A stretch of 64,000 nucleotides of DNA. Source: Variovorax sp. YR216. Lineage in GTDB: Bacteria; Pseudomonadota; Gammaproteobacteria; Burkholderiales; Burkholderiaceae_C. The position numbers were made by a program, and so were the translations under genes. Numbering within the stretch: position 1 is the stretch's first letter; each line of letters begins with the position of its first letter. The stretch spans positions 1-64,000 of the forward strand of contig NZ_FNRO01000015.1 of the NCBI RefSeq assembly GCF_900107745.1, read 5' to 3'. Under the pieces are notes generated by a model, which saw only the letters and a program-made list of their open reading frames with translations, was not told the DNA's origin and ran no database searches. Of the stretch, positions 7,314 through 17,100 are shown in pieces.

Positions 7314-8519
7314 ATGAACATTGCCGATTCCTTTGCGGACGTCACCCGCTTCGTCGCGATCCGCCGCGACATCCATGCACATCCCGAACTGGGCTTCGAG
7401 GAGCATCGCACTTCCGAGATCGTCGCGAAGCTGCTCGAAGACTGGGGCATCGAAGTCCATCGCGGCATCGCCGGCACCGGCCTCGTCGGCGTGCTGCGGC
7501 GCGGCACCGGCGGGCGCACCATCGGCCTGCGCGCCGACATGGACGCGCTGCCGCTGCACGAGGCCAACGAGTTCCCGCACAAGTCCACGCATGCCGGCCG
7601 CATGCACGCCTGCGGGCACGACGGCCACACCACCATGCTGCTGGCCGCCGCGTGGCATCTGGCGCAGAAGGGCAGCCAGTTCGACGGCACGGTCCATTTC
7701 ATCTTCCAGCCCGCCGAGGAGATGGGCAAGGCCGGCGCGAAGAAGATGATCCAGGACGGGCTCTTCGAGCGCTTCCCGTGCGACGCGGTGTTCGCGCTGC
7801 ACAACTTCCCGGTGGGCGACGTGGGCCGCTTCGCGGTCAACGAAGGCGCGCTCATGGCGTCGAGCAACACCTACAAGATCACCTTGCGCGGACGCGGCAC
7901 GCACGCTTCCATGCCGCACACCGGCATCGATCCGGTCGCGGCAGTCATCAACCTTGCGCAGCAGCTGCAGACCATCGTGCCGCGCACCATCGCGAGCACC
8001 GAGCGCGCACTGCTCGCGGTCACGCAACTGCAGGGCTCGGATGCGCCCAACGTGATTCCCGATTGGGCCTCGGTGGGCGGCACCGTGCGCACCTTCTCGG
8101 TGGAGGCGACCGACAAGATCGAGGCACGCCTGCGCACCGTGGCGGAAGGCGTGGCCGCCGCGCACGAATGCACCGCAGAGATCAGCTTCAACCGTGCATC
8201 GCCGCCGGTCGTCAACCACCCGGCCGAGGCGCGCTTCGCCGCGAGCGTGATGCGCGAGGTGGTCGGCGACGGCATGGTCACCGACAACTTCCCCGCCGTG
8301 ATGGGCGCGGAGGACTTCGCCCACATGCTGCAGGTGCGTCCGGGCTGCTACGCCTTCCTCGGCAACGGCGACGGCGACCACCGGCTGGATGGCCACGGGC
8401 CCGGGCCTTGCATCATCCACAACACCTCGTTCGACTTCAACGACGAGATCATCCCGATCGGCGCGAGCTACTTCGTGAAGCTGGTGGAGCGCTGGCTCCC
8501 GGTCGGTACTGCCGCGTGA
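7314..8519 (+). CDS. M20-family amidohydrolase (hippurate hydrolase-like)
   Basis: A 401-residue member of the M20/M40 family that hydrolyses N-acyl amino acids or similar amides. The motif HAHPELGFEE opens the catalytic domain, LRADMDALPL lies near residue 80, MHACGHDGH carries the metal-binding Cys at residue 100, QPAEEM carries the acidic catalytic pair, and GRGTHASMPH belongs to the dimerisation domain. There is no signal peptide, so it is cytoplasmic. ATG 7314 is chosen because an upstream in-frame start would overlap the divergent GNAT gene. A Bug-type periplasmic binding protein follows 44 bases downstream and may supply an acyl-amide or acid substrate. The actual substrate is unknown. 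Confidence 0.92.
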   Translation: MNIADSFADVTRFVAIRRDIHAHPELGFEEHRTSEIVAKLLEDWGIEVHRGIAGTGLVGVLRRGTGGRTIGLRADMDALPLHEANEFPHKSTHAGRMHACGHDGHTTMLLAAAWHLAQKGSQFDGTVHFIFQPAEEMGKAGAKKMIQDGLFERFPCDAVFALHNFPVGDVGRFAVNEGALMASSNTYKITLRGRGTHASMPHTGIDPVAAVINLAQQLQTIVPRTIASTERALLAVTQLQGSDAPNVIPDWASVGGTVRTFSVEATDKIEARLRTVAEGVAAAHECTAEISFNRASPPVVNHPAEARFAASVMREVVGDGMVTDNFPAVMGAEDFAHMLQVRPGCYAFLGNGDGDHRLDGHGPGPCIIHNTSFDFNDEIIPIGASYFVKLVERWLPVGTAA

Positions 8520-8563
8520 AACCCCTCGACGCTTCCTCCACCCACCCCAACGTGCCTTCAACG

Positions 8564-9538
8564 ATGACGCATCACTACTCACGCCGTTCCGTTCTTGCCG
8601 CCGCAGGCGCCATGCTGGCCACCGGCGCCGCGCCCTCCGCCTTCGCGCAGCAGCGCGTGATCCACGTCATCGTGCCCTTCGGCACGGGCGCGGTGCAGGA
8701 CACGGTGGCACGCGCCTTCAGCAACGAGCTCGGCGCGGCGCTCAACGCGGCGGTCGTGGTCGAGAACCGTGCGGGTGCGGGCGGCACGGTCGGCGCAGCG
8801 GTCGTCGCGAAGGCACCGGCCGACGGCAACACGCTGGTGCTGGCCGCAGCCAGCCATCACATCGCGGGCTTCCTCTACAGCAAGCTGGCCTACGACCCGC
8901 TCAAGGATTTCGTCGGCATCGCCAACATCGGCAATGCGGGCTACGCGCTGGCGGTGGGCGGCGGACTCAACCCCGCCAGCACCGCGGACTTCATCAAGGA
9001 GGTTAAGGCCAATCCGGGCAAGTACAACTACGCCTCGGCCGGCAACGGCAGCGCGACGCATCTCGCGATGGCCTCCTTCCTCTCGAAGGCCGGGCTGCAG
9101 ATGACGCACATCCCGACCAAGTCCACGGGCGAAGCCGTCAACGAATTGCTCGCCGGCCGGGTGCAGGCGGTGATCTCGTCGAGCGTCGGCGTGATCGGCT
9201 TCCAGAACGACCCGCGCATGAAGCTGCTGGCATCCACCGGCGAGCAGCGCAGCCCCTTCCTGCCCCAGCTGCCGACCGTCGCCGAGAGCGGTCTGCCCGG
9301 CTATTCCTTCGATTCGTGGATCGGCCTGCTCGCGCCGGCCGGCACGCCGAAAGCCGAAGTCGAAAAGCTGAACGCGGCGACCAACAAGGTGCTGGCCGAC
9401 CCGGCCATCCAGGAGCGCTTCAAGCGCCTGGGCGTGGAGCCGCGCCACCAGAGCCCCGAGGAATTCCAGAAGCTGCTGCGCGCCGACTGGGATGCGATGG
9501 GGGTGGTCGTCAAGGCCTCTGGCGCAAAGGTGGACTGA
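8564..9538 (+). CDS. Bug/TctC-family periplasmic solute-binding protein
   Basis: A 324-residue tripartite tricarboxylate transporter receptor of the Bug family. It starts with a twin-arginine-like export signal (HHYSRRSVLAAAGAMLATGA) cut after about AFAQ. The diagnostic segments follow: IVPFGTGAVQDTVAR, VVENRAGAGGTVGA, and NYASAGNGSATHLA, which bind the carboxylate of the ligand, then VQAVISS and LPTVAESGLPGY. Such proteins deliver small carboxylates or amides to a TctAB permease, but no permease gene is nearby, so it must use one elsewhere or act as a sensor. It is probably co-transcribed with the M20 hydrolase. Confidence 0.95.
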   Translation: MTHHYSRRSVLAAAGAMLATGAAPSAFAQQRVIHVIVPFGTGAVQDTVARAFSNELGAALNAAVVVENRAGAGGTVGAAVVAKAPADGNTLVLAAASHHIAGFLYSKLAYDPLKDFVGIANIGNAGYALAVGGGLNPASTADFIKEVKANPGKYNYASAGNGSATHLAMASFLSKAGLQMTHIPTKSTGEAVNELLAGRVQAVISSSVGVIGFQNDPRMKLLASTGEQRSPFLPQLPTVAESGLPGYSFDSWIGLLAPAGTPKAEVEKLNAATNKVLADPAIQERFKRLGVEPRHQSPEEFQKLLRADWDAMGVVVKASGAKVD

Positions 9539-9553
9539 GTTCGTCCGGCGGCT

Positions 9554-10030
9554 TCAGGGCCGCCGCACATCCAGCTTCTGCCGCGACCAGTACGCTCCGT
9601 CGAGGCGGTCGAGGCGCACCTCGCCGCCGGTCGACGGCGCATGCACGAAGCGGTTCTCGCCCACGTAGATGCCGGCGTGCGTGGGCCGGCCGCCGCCGAA
9701 GACGACGAGATCGCCGGTGCGCAGGTCATCGCGCGGGATCGCATCGCCGAAGCCCGCGAGCTGCGACACGGTGCGCGGCGTCGCAAGCCCTGCGCTTTCG
9801 CGGTACACGTAGGCGATGAGCCCGCTGCAGTCGAAGCCACCATCGACCGTGTTGCCGCCGTAGCGGTAGGGCGTGCCGACCAGGCCCATCGCATGGATTG
9901 CCGCATCGCGCGATTGGTCGGCGGAAAGAATCGGCGGCCGGACGCTGCGCATCGTGGATTTCGGCGCGCTGGCACAGGCGGCGAGAACGAGGCAGATGCA
10001 CAGGGCGATCGCAGTGCGCAGGTTCAGCAT
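9554..10030 (-). CDS. NlpC/P60-family lipoprotein (cell-wall peptidase)
   Basis: A 158-residue putative murein endopeptidase. The N-terminus is a lipoprotein signal with lipobox LAAC (Cys near residue 18), so the mature protein is probably anchored in the outer membrane facing the periplasm. The C40 cysteine peptidase domain covers residues about 45-155: the nucleophile is in GGFDCSGL, the catalytic His in THAGIYVG, and the third polar residue is likely the His of RFVHAPST. The PYRYGGNT segment before the Cys is typical for NlpC/P60. It should cut stem-peptide bonds in peptidoglycan. ATG 10028-10030 is chosen because it starts the signal peptide directly. It is divergent from the gene at 10115. 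Confidence 0.92.
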   Translation of the reverse strand: MLNLRTAIALCICLVLAACASAPKSTMRSVRPPILSADQSRDAAIHAMGLVGTPYRYGGNTVDGGFDCSGLIAYVYRESAGLATPRTVSQLAGFGDAIPRDDLRTGDLVVFGGGRPTHAGIYVGENRFVHAPSTGGEVRLDRLDGAYWSRQKLDVRRP

Positions 10031-10114
10031 GGGCGCGATGGTAATGCCGGTCGCAGGCAGGCTGCTCGATGACAATTCAGCCTCGCACATCATTTCGCAC
10101 ACCAGGAGGAACCC

Positions 10115-10654
10115 ATGACCGAGCCCACGCTGCCGAAGGACGAGTACGCAGCGCTCCACGACGAAGCCACGGCCTGCATGGCCGAGCTGGCTTCGCTCGA
10201 GCGCGGGTGCATCGTCAGCGCAGCCATCGTCTTCGCCTGGGTGGCGACCAATTCACAGTCGCTCGTGGGCTTTTCCGGGCTGGTGTGGGCCGTCCCGGTG
10301 GCCATCGCGGTGCTCGGAAGCCTGAAGGCGCTGGCCGTCGGCAGGCACATCTCGGCCCTCGGGCGATCGCTCAAGGAACTGGAAGTCCAGGTCCAGGGCG
10401 ATGGCGACCGGGGGGCCAGGCAATTCGGCCGGCGGTGGCGTGCGCGCAGATGGGCCTCGGCCGCGGCCTGGCTCCTGTTCATCGGACTGACGGTGATTGG
10501 CAGCACGCTGGGCTATCTGCAGTTCCGCACCGAGTGTCCCGGGCCGCTGGTGAATGCCTGCGGGAAGGACGACGGCGGGGACGACAACGACCAGCAAGAG
10601 CCCAGCCTCAAGCCGGGTTCGCTTCCCTCCGGGACCCGGTGGCTCGCCGGATAG
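10115..10654 (+). CDS. Hypothetical membrane protein, first gene of a three-gene operon
   Basis: A 179-residue protein I do not recognise. It has a strong AGGAGG site six bases before ATG 10115. The N-terminal 30 residues are acidic and soluble. Two close hydrophobic helices follow (about 33-50 and 56-72), then a charged linker (KELEVQVQGDGD), a third helix (AAAWLLFIGLTVIGSTLGYL, near 117-136) and an acidic tail with DDGGDDNDQQ. The layout suggests an inner-membrane protein with cytoplasmic ends. The next gene starts four bases after its stop, and the third gene encodes a PrsW-like protease. A shared role in membrane or envelope signalling is possible but not shown. Confidence 0.75.
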   Translation: MTEPTLPKDEYAALHDEATACMAELASLERGCIVSAAIVFAWVATNSQSLVGFSGLVWAVPVAIAVLGSLKALAVGRHISALGRSLKELEVQVQGDGDRGARQFGRRWRARRWASAAAWLLFIGLTVIGSTLGYLQFRTECPGPLVNACGKDDGGDDNDQQEPSLKPGSLPSGTRWLAG

Positions 10655-10658
10655 CCGC

Positions 10659-11258
10659 ATGCCCCTGTCCGCCGCTCGCGCGGCCCCCCGCCCCGCCGGC
10701 CGCGCTGCCCGCGCCGCTTATCGCACGTGGCCCGCGACGCTTGCCATCCTCCTCGCCATCACGGTCTACGTGGGCGGCCTGCAACTGTGGGACCGTCGCA
10801 TCCCCAGCACCAGGACGCTCCCGGTGGGCGAGCCGGTGGTCGTCGGACAGGCCCGCTTCGTTCCCGCCGAAGGATGGCAGATGAACGTCGCGCGCTCGCG
10901 GCCAGGCCAGACGATGGTGCTCTTCAAGAACGGGCACACCTTCGCGGTGCGCACGTCGCGCTGGCTGGGCGGCCCGGAGGGCCCGCTGGAGCGCCAGCAG
11001 CGCCTGATCGAGCGCGGGCAGCGCCTGCATGTGCAGGGTGACGTCTCGAACGTCCTCACCGACTGGGGGCTCCAGGGCACCACCTTCGCCTACTACGGCT
11101 CCAAGCTCAGCGGGCGTTTCTGGCTGATGGTCGATCCGGGCCGCGCCAGCGTGGTGCAGGTGGACTTCTACGGCCCGAACGACAACGCGGCCAGTGCCGC
11201 GCAGGCGCTAGAGGAAGCCCGGCGCATGGTCGCCTCCATGGACCTCGAAGCATCGTGA
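10659..11258 (+). CDS. Hypothetical protein with one N-terminal membrane helix
   Basis: A 199-residue protein of unknown function. A basic, Ala/Pro-rich N-terminus leads into a single hydrophobic helix (TLAILLAITVYVGGLQL, about residues 27-43), after which a soluble domain of about 150 residues would face the periplasm. That domain contains PAEGWQMNVARSRPGQTMVL and ends with GRFWLMVDPGRASVVQVDF, an alternating beta pattern. ATG 10659 follows the upstream stop by four bases. Its TGA overlaps the GTG of the PrsW-like gene, so the two are coupled. It may be a substrate, partner or sensor of that protease, which is inferred from gene order alone. Confidence 0.75.
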   Translation: MPLSAARAAPRPAGRAARAAYRTWPATLAILLAITVYVGGLQLWDRRIPSTRTLPVGEPVVVGQARFVPAEGWQMNVARSRPGQTMVLFKNGHTFAVRTSRWLGGPEGPLERQQRLIERGQRLHVQGDVSNVLTDWGLQGTTFAYYGSKLSGRFWLMVDPGRASVVQVDFYGPNDNAASAAQALEEARRMVASMDLEAS

Positions 11259-12472
11259 ACCCGCCTGCCGCCTCGACCCCGATGCCGCTGGTCGCCCGCA
11301 CGGCGACCGACATCGACATCACGGGCATCGAACCGTTCTTCCAGCCGACGCGCGCGTCTTTCTGGCTGCTGGTGGTGCTGCTGCTCAACGGCCTGCTCTC
11401 CATCGGGCAGCTGTTTGCCTCGGGCTTCCGGGTGGTCCCCGTGGCGGCCCTGCTGGGCCTGCTGGCATGGGCGCTCTACACGCTGGGCTTCGTGGTGCTG
11501 TTCCGTGCGATGGACCTCCTCGACCAGCATCCGCCCGCGGCCTACGTCCTGGCCTTTGCCTGGGGCGGACTGGGCGCCGCGCATCTCTCGGCGCCCGCCA
11601 ACAATGCGATCCAGAGCCTGGCCGCCAAGCTCGTCTCGCCGGAATTCGCAGCCGTCTGGGGCCCGGCGCTGGCCGGCCCCATCACCGAGGAATTCCTGAA
11701 GCTGGCCGGCGTGATCCTGATCATCCTGACGGCGCGCAACCAGTTCCGTACCGATCTGTCCGTGCTCATCGTCGGCGCCATGGCGGGGCTGGGCTTCCAG
11801 GTGGTGGAGAACCTGAACTACACCGTGCGCTCGGCCATGAACTTCCCGTCGGACAGCCAGGTCCAGCCGGTCCTGTGGGACCTGGTCACGCGCGGCGTGC
11901 TCAGTGGCCTGTGGACGCATGCGGCCTATACCGCGGTGGCCTCCTACGGGTTGGCCCTGTTCCTGTTGCGGCCCGAGCGCACGCGCGCCGCGCGCGTCGG
12001 CATGGCGGTGCTGTGCTTTGCGCTCGCATGGGCGATGCACTTCGTCTGGAACTCGCCCTGGATGGAAGACTGGTTCAGCGACGACTTCGTGGGCCTCGCG
12101 CTGCTTCTGCTGGCCAAGGGCCTGCCGGTTCTTTTCGCAGTGACGCTGATCTGGCACGCGGCGACCCGCGAGACGGGCGCCTACCTGCATGCGCTGGCCG
12201 CCTCGCTCGTGCCCGAGCGCGACCTGCTGCGCGACGACGAATGGCTGCGCCTGGGGTCGCCGCTGGACCGCTGGCGCGTGCGGCGCGACATCGGCCTGGC
12301 CTACGGCCGGCGGGCGCGCCGACTCAAGACGCGCCTGCAGCGGGAGCAGTTGCGGCTGGTGCTCAAGGCCGGCATGTACGGCAGGGGTGCGCGCACCGCG
12401 CGGCACGAGCGGGCGATCCGCCGCGTCAGGGCCAGGCTCGACGCGATCACGCAGCCGGCCAGCGCGGCCTGA
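11255..12472 (+). CDS. PrsW-family intramembrane metalloprotease
   Basis: A 405-residue multi-pass membrane protein of the PrsW/CPBP-like group of intramembrane metalloproteases. The family signatures are present in order: GPITEEFLK with the Glu pair at residues 145-146, GLGFQVVENLNY carrying the second Glu, WTHAAYTAVASYG with a metal-ligand His, and MHFVWN with the last His. About eight membrane helices are visible, followed by a basic cytoplasmic tail of about 85 residues rich in Arg. Characterised PrsW of Bacillus cleaves an anti-sigma factor; that role is not demonstrated here. The GTG start at 11255 overlaps the previous stop (GTGA). It is the last gene of the operon. Confidence 0.88.
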   Translation: MNPPAASTPMPLVARTATDIDITGIEPFFQPTRASFWLLVVLLLNGLLSIGQLFASGFRVVPVAALLGLLAWALYTLGFVVLFRAMDLLDQHPPAAYVLAFAWGGLGAAHLSAPANNAIQSLAAKLVSPEFAAVWGPALAGPITEEFLKLAGVILIILTARNQFRTDLSVLIVGAMAGLGFQVVENLNYTVRSAMNFPSDSQVQPVLWDLVTRGVLSGLWTHAAYTAVASYGLALFLLRPERTRAARVGMAVLCFALAWAMHFVWNSPWMEDWFSDDFVGLALLLLAKGLPVLFAVTLIWHAATRETGAYLHALAASLVPERDLLRDDEWLRLGSPLDRWRVRRDIGLAYGRRARRLKTRLQREQLRLVLKAGMYGRGARTARHERAIRRVRARLDAITQPASAA

Positions 12473-12481
12473 ACCGACTCG

Positions 12482-12871
12482 TCATGCGGTGATTTCGACC
12501 CGATTGCCGTCCGGATCGAGCACCACGCTCTCGTAGTAGCCGTCACCTGTCCTTCGAGGACCGTCAAGGATTGGATACCCATCCTGTCTCAGGCGCCGAG
12601 TGAGTTCATCAACGAGCGTCTCGGAGCCCAGCGACACTGCAAAGTGCGTCAAGCCCATGCGCTGGGCACCGGCCTCGATGGCAACGGGGCTCAGGGAGGT
12701 GGTCCTCATGACTTCGATTCGCGCTCCGTCCGTGAAACTCAGAAAGCAGGACTCGAAGCCCTTGGCCGGATTGACATAGCGGCTGCCGGCAACGGCGCCG
12801 AAATACGCGACGTAGAACTGCTTGCAGCGTTCCAGGTCATCCGTCCAAAGGGCGATGTGCTCTATTCGCAT
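12482..12871 (-). CDS. VOC-family protein (glyoxalase/bleomycin resistance fold)
   Basis: A 129-residue single-domain protein of the vicinal oxygen chelate superfamily, with paired beta-alpha-beta-beta-beta modules. Potential metal ligands are the His at residue 5 in IEHIALW, the Glu in RIEVM, the His in LTHFAVSLG and the C-terminal Glu in DPDGNRVEI, the same arrangement as in lactoylglutathione lyases. It is cytoplasmic. The ATG at 12869-12871 has GGAAAG seven bases upstream. The substrate is unknown; lyases, dioxygenases and antibiotic-binding proteins share this fold. It converges on the PrsW operon with ten bases between the stops, and follows two membrane-protein genes on its own strand. 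Confidence 0.9.
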   Translation of the reverse strand: MRIEHIALWTDDLERCKQFYVAYFGAVAGSRYVNPAKGFESCFLSFTDGARIEVMRTTSLSPVAIEAGAQRMGLTHFAVSLGSETLVDELTRRLRQDGYPILDGPRRTGDGYYESVVLDPDGNRVEITA

Positions 12872-12897
12872 GGGGCTTCTTTCCAAGGCCACGTTTC

Positions 12898-13359
12898 TCA
12901 GAGAGGCTCCGACAAAGTCCTGAGCCCCAGCCAGGCGGCCACGATCACCGCATTCACCGACACGCTCAGGACGCTGGGCACATAGAACAGCGCCGATACT
13001 GCCGGCGCACCCATATGGATCTCGACGATCCCGCCCAGGCCGTACAACAGCACCGCGCACCACAACCAGCGCCGCATGTAAGTGACGAGCCACCGGGCCT
13101 GCGATTGGTTGTGCCGCCGGGCCGCCGACCGCTCGATGAGGCTGCCCTGGGTCACGTCCAGGAAGAGCCACTCGAAAAAAAAGTAGCGGTAGAGGAGTGT
13201 ACGGAAGGTCAGCTCATGCACGATCCATTTCCTTCCTTCTGATGCGGTGGTTCGTCGCAGTCGTTCTGACAGCGTAGCGGGAAGTCTCACAACTCTCGCG
13301 GGCCAAGCGTACAGCGACGTTGCCAGGATGGCCATCATCCACTCACGCAGGTGCTCCAC
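12898..13359 (-). CDS. Hypothetical membrane protein
   Basis: A protein of about 153 residues that I do not recognise. A short amphipathic N-terminus (WMMAILATSLYAWPARVVRL) is followed by a basic region, then an aromatic stretch (LLYRYFFFEWLFLDV). Two clear membrane helices lie near the C-terminus (WLWCAVLLYGLGGIVEI and FYVPSVLSVSVNAVIVAAWL). The GTG at 13357-13359 overlaps the stop of the upstream membrane-hydrolase gene by 17 bases; an ATG at 13336-13338, seven codons later, is an equally good start. Gene order suggests co-transcription with the upstream gene. No function can be given. Confidence 0.65.
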   Translation of the reverse strand: MEHLREWMMAILATSLYAWPARVVRLPATLSERLRRTTASEGRKWIVHELTFRTLLYRYFFFEWLFLDVTQGSLIERSAARRHNQSQARWLVTYMRRWLWCAVLLYGLGGIVEIHMGAPAVSALFYVPSVLSVSVNAVIVAAWLGLRTLSEPL

Positions 13360-14014
13360 GGGACGGCCCCGCCAACCCGCATGCCAGCGCCACGACCAGC
13401 ACGAGAACCGCGCATGAACTGGCCGCCATGGCCCGCGGGGACGGCGGAGGTGGCGCGATCGTCATGCCGACGACCGTGAAGACGAGAACGACCAGCGACA
13501 GCACGGTGAGTGCGGCCCGCCTGCCGCGAGACAGGCGGCATCCCGGAATGAACAGACACAGGCCGAGCACCACGATGATGGCCTCGACGAGCAACGCTGC
13601 TGGCATGTCGTGCCACAAGCCGAGGCCCACCTGGGGCGAATCCGCACCGGCCAGCGGCAGCTCGGGTCTGTGAACCAGGGCGTCCAGGAGCCAATGCGAG
13701 AAGACAGCCGTGGCAAGCAGTCCAGCGACGCGCAACCTCGAGGACCCGGGGCGCCCATACGAAACGAACGCCGCCGATCCCGCCACGGCGGACCAACCCA
13801 CGGCGGCCAGCAATCCATGCGAGTAGGGAAAAACGAATTCCGCCTGGTGTGTGCTGGCGAAGTCCGCGGGCAGCGTGACGGACTCCCAGCCAAGCAGCAC
13901 GAAGAGCCACAACACCAGGTCGAGAAACAGGGCGGCTGCAATGAACACGCCCACATTCACCCGTCGCTCGGCCCGGCCCAATGCCAAGCCGACACCGATG
14001 TGACCAGCGAACAT
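13343..14014 (-). CDS. YdjM-like membrane-bound metal-dependent hydrolase family protein
   Basis: A 223-residue multi-pass membrane protein resembling the family annotated as membrane-bound metal-dependent hydrolases (LexA-regulated YdjM and relatives). It opens with MFAGHIGVGLALG, whose His is conserved in the family, and carries FPYSHGLLAAVGWSA near residue 70 and FSHWLLDALVHRPELPL near 115, the His/Asp residues thought to bind metal. About six hydrophobic helices are visible. ATG 14012-14014 has a strong AAAGGAG site five bases upstream. Catalytic activity is not proven for the family. It heads a leftward group with the hypothetical membrane protein and possibly the VOC gene. Confidence 0.8.
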   Translation of the reverse strand: MFAGHIGVGLALGRAERRVNVGVFIAAALFLDLVLWLFVLLGWESVTLPADFASTHQAEFVFPYSHGLLAAVGWSAVAGSAAFVSYGRPGSSRLRVAGLLATAVFSHWLLDALVHRPELPLAGADSPQVGLGLWHDMPAALLVEAIIVVLGLCLFIPGCRLSRGRRAALTVLSLVVLVFTVVGMTIAPPPPSPRAMAASSCAVLVLVVALACGLAGPSRGAPA

Positions 14015-14183
14015 CGGGGCTCCTTTCCCAGGACGATGAACCGGGTACGAATTCTGATGCAGCGGCCTTCCGGGAGCCAGACTCTGGCCGTAGGCCCGAG
14101 CCGCGGCCCATTCGGAGCTGAAACGCAGGTCGCTGCGAAGCGGCGACCGCCGGCGATGGGTCGGCCCCAGCCGACCGGATCGA

Positions 14184-17100
14184 CTAGGAGGCCGCGACCA
14201 CCGCGATGCCGCGGATCTGCCCGGCCTTCGCATCCGTCGCCGGTCGCGGATAGCGCTCGGGCAGGAAGCGATGCATCAGCTCGGCCTCGCGGCCGCGCGC
14301 CAGCGCGAGGTTGGCGAGCTTCACATGGCCGTAGCCGCGGATCGTCATCGGGACCGCCGCGATCTGCGCCGCGAGCTTCTGGTTGCCGGCCGACAGTTCG
14401 GCCATCAGCTCGTCGAGGCGCGCTTCGAACTGACCGATGAGGGTCCGCTCGAGCCGCCGTTCCCCGGTGTGGCCGAACACATCGAACGTCGTGCCGCGCA
14501 GGCGCTTGCCGTGCGCCAGCCACTTCATCGCCGGCAGCATCCATGCGCCGAGGCGGATCTTGGCGGGCGCCTGTCCGTTCTTCGGCCGCGAGAGCAGCGG
14601 CGGGGCCATGTAGAACTCCAGCTTCACGTCGCCTTCGAATTGCTCCGCGAGCTTCTCGCGGAAGCTGCCGTCGCTGTAGAGGCGCGCGACTTCATACTCG
14701 TCCTTGTAGCTCATCAGCTTGAGCAGGCTGCGCGCAGCATTGCGCGTGACCGGCAAGGTGCGATCGCCGCCGGCGATCGCGGCTTCGCGCTGCTGGATGC
14801 TGCGGATGCGCGACTCGAAGCGCTGTGCCCACGATGCGTTCTGGTAGCCGGTGAGATGCGCACGCGCACGTGCGATCAGCGCATCCAGCGATTCATCCAC
14901 GGTGTCGTTCGCGCCCGAGCCGCGCAGCCCTTCGACCGCCTGCGGCGCACCGGCGGCAAGCCGGCCGAGCGAGAAGGCCATGAGGTTGGCCTTGACCGCG
15001 ACGCCATTGAGCTCGATCGCGCGCGTCAGCGCCTCCAGGCTCAGCGGGATCAGCCCGCGCTGCCATGCGTAGCCGGTTGCGAGGATGTTCGAGGCCAGCG
15101 TGTCGCCGAGGAATTCCTCCGCCATCGTCTGCGCATCGAAGGTCTCGACCTGGTCGCGGCCGGCGACGAAGCGCATCTTCTCCAGCAGCAGCTCGACCTT
15201 GAGGTCCGCATCCGGATTGCGCAGCGATTCGGCCACCGGGATCTCGTGGGTGTTCGCGAGGATGCGCGTGCGGCCATGGCGCACCGTCTGCAGCGCATCG
15301 GCCGATGCGCCGACAACGAAATCGCAAGCCAGGATCGCGTCGGCCTGCTGCGTGTCGATGCGCACCTGGTTGAGCCGCGCGGGCGTGTCGGCGAGACGCA
15401 CGAAGCTCAGCACCGCGCCGCCCTTCTGCGCGAAGCCCATGAAGTCGAGGACGCTGGCCGACTTGCCTTCGAGGTGCGCAGCCATCGCGATCACCGCGCC
15501 CACGGTCACCACGCCGGTGCCGCCGACGCCGGTCACGAGCAGGTCATAGGGCGCATCCCAGGTGTGCGAAGCCGGGCGCGGCAGCGCGGCGACGTGCGCG
15601 AGGAAGGCATCGCGGCCAGCAGCCAGCGCGCCGCTCTTCTTGCGCAGCGCGCCGCCGGTTACGCCGACGAAGCTCGGGCAGAAGCCCTTGGCGCACGAAT
15701 AGTCCTTGTTGCAGCTGGTCTGGTCGATCTTGCGCTTGCGGCCCAGATCGGTTTCGTGCGGCAGCACCGCGACGCAGTTGCTCTGCACGCTGCAGTCGCC
15801 GCAGCCTTCGCAGACTGCTTCGTTGATGAACAGGCGCTTGGCCGGATCGACCATCTCGCCCTTCTTGCGGCGGCGGCGCTTCTCGGCCGCGCAGGTCTGC
15901 TCGTAGATGAGCACGGTCACGCCAGGAATCTCGCGCAGGCGGCGCTGCACCGCATCGAGCTCAGCGCGATCGTGGAACTCGGTGCCCGCGGGAAAGCGGC
16001 TCTTGATCGCGTCGTACTTGCCGATCTCATCGCTCACCACCACCACCTGCTTCACGCCTTCGGACTCGACCTGCCGCGCGATCGCATCGACGCTGATGAC
16101 GCCGTCCACCGGCTGCCCGCCGGTCATCGCGACCGCGTCGTTGAAGAGGATCTTGTAGGTGATCGTCGCCTTGGCCGCGACCGCCTGACGGATCGCGAGA
16201 TAACCCGAGTGGTAGTAGGTGCCGTCGCCGAGGTTCTGGAAGACGTGCGGCGTGCGCGTGAACATCGAGTGCGACACCCAGTCCACGCCCTCGCCGCCCA
16301 TCTGGATCAGGCCGGCGGTGCTGCGGTCCATCCAGTTGGCCATGAAGTGGCAGCCGATGCCGGCGCGCGCGGTCGAGCCTTCGGGCACCTTGGTGCTGGT
16401 GTTGTGCGGGCAGCCCGCGCAGAAGTACGGCAGTCGCTTGACGCTGTCGCCGTCGTTGCTCAGCAGCTCGGGCACGGTGAAGTCGCGCACATGCCGGAAG
16501 TGGTCGCCGAGCTCGGCGTTGCCGGGGAAGTGCTCCGACAGCCAGTGCGCCACGAGCTCGATGAGGCGCGACGGCCGAAGCTCGCCGAGCGCGGACACCA
16601 GCGGCTTGCCGTCCCGGCCGTGCTTGCCGACCAGCGCGGGGCGCGCATTCGGCGGCGCGTTGTAGAACATGTCGCGCAGCTGCGTCTCGACGATCGCGCC
16701 CTTCTCTTCCACGATGAGGATCTCGTCGAGTCCCTCGGCAAAGGCCTTCATGCGGGTCTGCTCGACCGGGAAGCTCAGGCCCACCTTGTAGAGCCGCACG
16801 CCCACGCGCGCGAGGCTCTCGGGCGTGACTTCGAGGCGGCGCAGCACTTCCATCAGGTCGTAGTGCGCCTTGCCGCAGGTGACGATGCCGACCTTGGCCT
16901 GCGGGCTCTCGATCACGTGGCGGTCGATGCTGTTGACGCGCGAGAAGGCCGCGACGGCTTCCAGTTTGTCCGCGAGGCGCGATTCGATGCGCAGCGACGG
17001 CAGGTCGGGCCAGCGGTAGTGCAGGCCATCGGCCGGCGCGCGATGGCCGGTGGCAGCGCGCACCGTGTCGGCGTCGGCCCAGGTGGCGATGCGCGAATCG

